DNA of 29,379 nt, from positions 1-29,379 of IMG/VR virus record IMGVR_UViG_3300046804_001839. The stretch is one strand, 5' to 3'. The stretch is from a virus. The notes beneath the pieces are model-generated. The model did not search any database and was not told the origin of the DNA. It saw only the letters and a list, made by a program, of their open reading frames with translations. How positions within the stretch are numbered: the stretch's first letter is position 1; the number at the start of each line of letters is the position of its first letter. Position numbers and translations under genes: made by a program. Below are positions 25,064 through 29,379 of the stretch, piece after piece.

Positions 25064-28000
25064 AGAAGCCAGCCTCTTTGCGCATTTCGTAGATATCGTC
25101 AAGGACTTCAATCTTCTCTTTCTTGAGATTGTCAATTTCCTTGCGGCGCTCTTCAGGGGTAAGACCGGTATCAATGCCAAGGCTCAGTGACCTGATCTCA
25201 GCGTTGACCTTTTGAAGCTGTTCAGATTTCTTGGTCACGTACTTGTGCAAGTCAAGCAGCTGCTCATTCTTGTCCGAATACTTGTCAGCCTCTTCGTCCC
25301 GGTCTTCTTTCTTAAGAGCCTGGAGCGTATTCCACTTTTTCATCACTTCTTCTTTGAGGTCGTAGAACAGCTCTTCGCGGCCACGAGGAACCTCTGGCGT
25401 TTGGAAAGTTCCAAGGAACGGCGTTTCCTTTTCGGTGGGCGACGGACGCACGCCATACGCTTCACCAATCTTATTGGATGCCCACTGCGTCATGACGCCA
25501 ATCGATCCCAGAAGGCCGCGCATCAGATGATCAGCTTCAATTGGGGAAAGCAATCGCGTTTCTTCAGTACCAGTCAGACGGCTCAAGAATTTGCCGGCCT
25601 CTGACGTAGATGCTGTGTATTGCTCAAAAGCATCACGTTCTTTGATGTTCTTGGGCGTAAGTTGTTTGCCTGTCAAAAAGCTGTGATCCAGTTTGATTTC
25701 AACAAACGGACGCACCCCTGATGGGATTGGCGGCGGCCCAAGCAGCATGTCAGTCGCAGCGTCTTTAAGCGCGGTACGCAGACGTTTGTTATCAAAGTCA
25801 TCCTTGGTGGCGCTGTTGATGTAGCGGTTATAGATAAGCTCAGGAAGGGCCTTGTAGAAGAATGCCGCGCTGGTGCTCATTGGGATTGCGTAGTCAGTGC
25901 CAGGGATGATGATGTTGCGCAATCGCGTCTTGTCATCCATCTCTTTGTACTTTTCGTCATCGCCAACCAAGAAGCAATACAAAAGTACCCATGCTGCTAA
26001 CTGGGTGCCAGTAGCGGCAAGTCTTGCAAGCACTTCTGCCCGCCTTTTTCCTTTTAGTCCTCCACCTGCCAATGCCGAAACCAGCACATCAGCTTGTTGT
26101 ACCCAAGCATTGATGAATGAAACTGTTTTAACCACAGCTTGCGATACTTTGCCGCTACCGTGCCGCAGGAAGTTGATGACGTTTTGGGCCTGATAAGCAG
26201 CCAGTGCGGCATCGCCTGTTTCTTTGAGGACTCGCTCATACGTTGCGATACGTTGAGCCACGTCTGATGCATCGCCGACATGATCCAATGCTTTAAGCAC
26301 ATAGTTATAGGTAGACCGATTCATCACCCCAAGTTCACGCTTGACTTCAAGTTCAGGCGTTCTTGAGGGAGTGTAATAGCCTCCAATACCAGACGCTTTA
26401 AGGATCTTCGCGGTCTCACTTTGGTTTGCGACTGCCTTAAGAAAGTCTTTATAGACGGCCAGCACAAACGTAGTCGGGTTCTTTACTCCAGTTACCAAGG
26501 CCGCAGTGGGCGCATCCATGATCACTTGCTTCAGTTGGAAGTCAGGCATGATCGTGATGGAGCGCCGAACAAAGTTGGCCACTAAAGCCAAAGGCTTCCA
26601 AACTGCGAGGTCTACGTTATCAAGACCAAGCAATGCCTGGGCAATCAACGGATCTTTGATCTCAATAAAGACAGACCGGCCCTGTGATTTGAACTCATAG
26701 CGGTCTTTGTCTTTGCTTGGGAATGTCATCACATTCCCGTTCGAATTTCGAGTTGCATACTCCGAAACAATTCGAGATGCAGCGTAGTGGCGAATTGACT
26801 CCATGGTGTTGCGCATAACGCTACGCGTCATGTTGTCAATGATGTTTTCAATCTCACGGTTGGTCTTGAAGACAACCAGATCACCCTTCTTGATGTCGGC
26901 GTTGATCTTGATGTTGCCTTCTGGGGTAGCCTCTATGAGATCTGGGTCAACTTTTTTCCCATTGATCTCTGCCTTCACCACAGACGACTGCTGGATGTGG
27001 AACTCTTGCTGGCCATCTTCAGCTTCAAACGTGGTGATGACCTGCGGCTTGCCTTTCTTAAATTTCTTGAGCAACGGAATGTTGGTAAAGGTACGGGTCG
27101 TCACCTGACTAGGCGCTTTGACGACCTCTTCCTCTTCCATGACTCGCTGCCATGGCACGTAGTCTTTGATCTTGGACAGCACATCGTACTGGGCCTGACT
27201 CATCAGCCCCACATCCCGGCGCACACGCAAGAGGTTCTTGTTAACAGCCGTCCAGTTATCCATGATCTCACGCAGCTCTGGATGCTTTTCTTCCATGGCA
27301 ATGAAATCATCGATCTCATCTTCGGACATGTTGATCTTGCTGCGTGCTATCTCAATAGCCTTGAGTTCTGACTCAAGTTGATCATTCAAAGCCCGCTCTT
27401 GCTTCAGTTCGGCACTTGCTCTTCTCAAACTCTTTTCAATGGTTGATTTTTGAGAATCAGGTGCTTGCTCAAACGAAGCTCGCAAGTTTTTAACTTGCTC
27501 TTGCAATTCGTCAACCCGACCGTTTGATTCTTCAAACTCAGCTTGGCGAGACAGGAATTCGTTTTCAATGCTCCGAGACCGCTTGGCTTCCAAATAGCCT
27601 TGGATGATGTTGGTTCCCAACTGGTCACCCAACTTTTCTTTCAGGGCGCTCTCAGCTTTGTATACGCCAAACATCCCCTTATCGGTTTGAACAGCCGTAT
27701 AGGTCAGATGATTCGGGTCGTACTCAAGGCCGCCCATGAAGATGACGCGAGCAGCAATGTTGCCGCTGCGCAGGGCGTTGTCCAAAGCAAGAGACGCGGT
27801 AGCAATGTCATCAGCAGTACGCACCTCGCCGGCATAGCGCTGGAAGTCAGCCACCTCAAGAGCTTTGCCAAAGAAGACCGCGTTATTGCGGATGTTCATC
27901 AAACCACGGTCAAGACCCGTAAACATCGCAGCCGCTGTTCTAACAGGGAAGTTGACCGCCTCTTTGAAGACATCTTTGCCAAACTTGATGGTGTCGACAA

Positions 28001-29379
28001 AGATTTCTTTCAAATCACGCACATTGGTTGAAAGCGGAGTGTTGGCCCGGTTGTACTTCTTGACCAGATCTTCTTCGTCTTCAATGTTCTCCAACGTAGT
28101 CCAGGGCATCTCGCTGGACTTGACCATGTCTTGGAGACTGTCGTAAGACACGCGCTCCTTTGATCCATTCATTATTTGATCAAAGGTCTTGTGGATTGCG
28201 TAGTTATTATCAAAGCCAAAGATGTTCTTCAGGCCTTCAAACAACTTGCGGATGGCTTTCTTGAACTGCTCCCAGCGCGTGCCAAGAGTTGCAGCCATAA
28301 GCGGCTCGCCATTGACAGCCCAGTATTCAGACGGGCTGATGTATTGGTACATGTCGTAGCTAGGCAAAGCAGCTATGGCAGCACGATAGGTTTTATCGCT
28401 CGGGTTATCAATGAAGTCCAGAACCTTGTTGAAGTAGTTCTGATATTTCTGATCGTCATACTTCTCAATTGCTTTAGACAGCGAGTCTGCCCAGGCCGTG
28501 ACAACAGTCTTGCGCTGGTCGGCATCCATCATCTGCTCAAGCGCATGAGTCAGTTCATGGCGGATCGTCCCTGGGCTTTCAACACCAGTCGTGCCTTTAT
28601 ACAAGGCAATGATGCGTTTGATCGCGTCAAATGTTCCAGCAACTCCCTCTTGCTTGCCTTCCTTCACAGAAAGCAATAAGCCATTGAGCAAGCTTGGTTG
28701 TTTGGCGTAAGCAGCTTGAATGACGGCCAGCACGTCGGCACTTATGTTGCCGCTGTCGTACTCCTTCAAAGCTCGGGCCAAGAACGCTCCAGGACTATCC
28801 TTGCGCTCACGCGACATATCAATTGCCGCTTTGAGAGTCTTTGCCTCTCTATCTAAAACTGTCAGCTTGCGTTGCAACGTCAAATCGGCTTTGCCCTCTT
28901 TGACTTGTTGCATCAAGCGCTCTTTGCCCTGACGAAGCTTGGCGTACTCTCTGATAACTTCCCGTCTGGTCTCTTTGTCTTTACGAGCCAAAGCGAGCGC
29001 GGTGTATGGCCGAGTTGTATCTATGTTGTAGAGAAAGTTTGACTTATCCCCGTAGGTCACTCCACGAGCCAAAATCATGTTACCGATCTGTAGTACCTCA
29101 TCGGCCTTGACTACGGGGACGGTAGTGCGTCGGTCAAAGAAATATGCGTGTCGTGTTGGATCAATACCAACTTGAATCCACGCAGGATTGTTGAATACGT
29201 CTTTGGCTTTGGAATAGATCTGCTCGGCTGTCATGGGGACATATGTGCCCTCCATGGTTTGCAGCACATCTTTAGATGCCCCGGACGCAATTTTTAACGC
29301 TTCTTTTTGATTTCCAATAGCAAACGAGACGTTTGTAATGCTGGCTGCATTACTGTAACCAAGACTCTTTCCAACCTTA
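25062..29379 (-). CDS. Giant polyvalent virion protein with HELTH metalloprotease-like motif (partial, N-terminus missing)
   Basis: The frame has no stop up to the right edge, so the gene enters from outside; a GTG at 29267 is only an internal codon. At least 1,438 residues are visible. Near the start of the visible part is GTIRHELTHALEQMM, with HELTH encoded at 28545-28559, the zinc-binding HExxH of metallopeptidases. Long charged helices and coiled coil follow (about 570-680 when counted from 29267). The last third has a LPD38-like part: hydrophobic LAAWVLLYCFLVG and NVINFLRHGSGK... segments with SAAFFYKALPELIYNRYINS, as in large polyvalent proteins carried into the cell. Such proteins are packed in the virion and ejected with DNA. 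It ends at the rusA terminator. Confidence 0.8.
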   Translation of the reverse strand, partial: KVGKSLGYSNAASITNVSFAIGNQKEALKIASGASKDVLQTMEGTYVPMTAEQIYSKAKDVFNNPAWIQVGIDPTRHAYFFDRRTTVPVVKADEVLQIGNMILARGVTYGDKSNFLYNIDTTRPYTALALARKDKETRREVIREYAKLRQGKERLMQQVKEGKADLTLQRKLTVLDREAKTLKAAIDMSRERKDSPGAFLARALKEYDSGNISADVLAVIQAAYAKQPSLLNGLLLSVKEGKQEGVAGTFDAIKRIIALYKGTTGVESPGTIRHELTHALEQMMDADQRKTVVTAWADSLSKAIEKYDDQKYQNYFNKVLDFIDNPSDKTYRAAIAALPSYDMYQYISPSEYWAVNGEPLMAATLGTRWEQFKKAIRKLFEGLKNIFGFDNNYAIHKTFDQIMNGSKERVSYDSLQDMVKSSEMPWTTLENIEDEEDLVKKYNRANTPLSTNVRDLKEIFVDTIKFGKDVFKEAVNFPVRTAAAMFTGLDRGLMNIRNNAVFFGKALEVADFQRYAGEVRTADDIATASLALDNALRSGNIAARVIFMGGLEYDPNHLTYTAVQTDKGMFGVYKAESALKEKLGDQLGTNIIQGYLEAKRSRSIENEFLSRQAEFEESNGRVDELQEQVKNLRASFEQAPDSQKSTIEKSLRRASAELKQERALNDQLESELKAIEIARSKINMSEDEIDDFIAMEEKHPELREIMDNWTAVNKNLLRVRRDVGLMSQAQYDVLSKIKDYVPWQRVMEEEEVVKAPSQVTTRTFTNIPLLKKFKKGKPQVITTFEAEDGQQEFHIQQSSVVKAEINGKKVDPDLIEATPEGNIKINADIKKGDLVVFKTNREIENIIDNMTRSVMRNTMESIRHYAASRIVSEYATRNSNGNVMTFPSKDKDRYEFKSQGRSVFIEIKDPLIAQALLGLDNVDLAVWKPLALVANFVRRSITIMPDFQLKQVIMDAPTAALVTGVKNPTTFVLAVYKDFLKAVANQSETAKILKASGIGGYYTPSRTPELEVKRELGVMNRSTYNYVLKALDHVGDASDVAQRIATYERVLKETGDAALAAYQAQNVINFLRHGSGKVSQAVVKTVSFINAWVQQADVLVSALAGGGLKGKRRAEVLARLAATGTQLAAWVLLYCFLVGDDEKYKEMDDKTRLRNIIIPGTDYAIPMSTSAAFFYKALPELIYNRYINSATKDDFDNKRLRTALKDAATDMLLGPPPIPSGVRPFVEIKLDHSFLTGKQLTPKNIKERDAFEQYTASTSEAGKFLSRLTGTEETRLLSPIEADHLMRGLLGSIGVMTQWASNKIGEAYGVRPSPTEKETPFLGTFQTPEVPRGREELFYDLKEEVMKKWNTLQALKKEDRDEEADKYSDKNEQLLDLHKYVTKKSEQLQKVNAEIRSLSLGIDTGLTPEERRKEIDNLKKEKIEVLDDIYEMRKEAGF

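Noticed and set aside
29265-29267. GTG 29267 as the start of the giant gene
   Set aside because: The frame stays open for 37 more codons to the window edge with protein-like sequence (KVGKSLGYSNAA...), and no ribosome site precedes the GTG.

Overview
The window is part of a tailed double-stranded DNA bacteriophage genome (Caudoviricetes). It holds a large terminase, a very large portal with a glutamine-rich tail, a scaffold-like protein, the start of a probable capsid-type virion protein and a giant polyvalent virion protein. It also holds a phage-type recombination/replication set (ERF annealing protein, RecB/Cas4-like nuclease, RusA, Toprim primase, SF2 helicase). The P22-like size of the portal suggests, but does not prove, a podovirus-type particle. 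Shine-Dalgarno (SD) use, gene families and composition fit a phage of a Gram-negative, possibly freshwater or marine betaproteobacterial host; this is inference. There is no integrase, repressor, tRNA or CRISPR in the window.

Layout. (1) 1-8161, leftward late module in transcription order: small terminase, a small winged-helix protein, a PAPS-reductase-like protein, large terminase, portal, a 65-aa protein, a GroES-like co-chaperonin, a scaffold-like protein, a 152-aa protein, and a virion protein cut by the left edge. (2) 8297-13969, rightward operon of about eighteen small genes from a near-consensus promoter at 8297-8326. Most are conserved phage proteins of unknown role, with two overlapping tiny membrane proteins and a final sigma-region-4-like protein. 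The first part is visibly more G+C rich than the rest. (3) 13936-20621, a leftward early/replication operon: ParB-like protein, SF2 helicase, a dense chain of small genes joined by ATGA/GTGA overlaps, and a Toprim primase-like protein that converges on and overlaps the rightward operon by 34 nt. (4) 20622-21206, the only long gene-free stretch. It contains a likely independent small RNA (promoter, long imperfect hairpin, U-run) and the terminator of the next operon. (5) 21207-24494, leftward recombination operon: nuclease, DUF3310 protein, ERF, SSB-like protein, a conserved protein, an RHH protein and an HNH-like nuclease. (6) 24522-25063, divergent promoters sharing one -35 box, then RusA behind a structured leader and in front of a strong terminator. 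(7) 25062-29379, a giant virion protein running leftward and cut by the right edge.

Function. The nuclease, ERF and SSB-like proteins would resect, anneal and protect DNA ends, with RusA resolving junctions. The ParB-like protein, helicase and primase would handle replication. The terminases, portal, scaffold and virion proteins assemble and package. Late genes leave at the left edge and a late gene enters at the right, as expected for a circular or circularly permuted map. The most unusual items are the candidate sRNA, the hairpin ending on the RusA start codon, the stacked tiny membrane genes, the chimeric small terminase tail, a duplicated and truncated gene pair, and several genes missed by a 60-aa cutoff (10278-10400, 10385-10486, 13202-13375, 17524-17700, 17697-17852).
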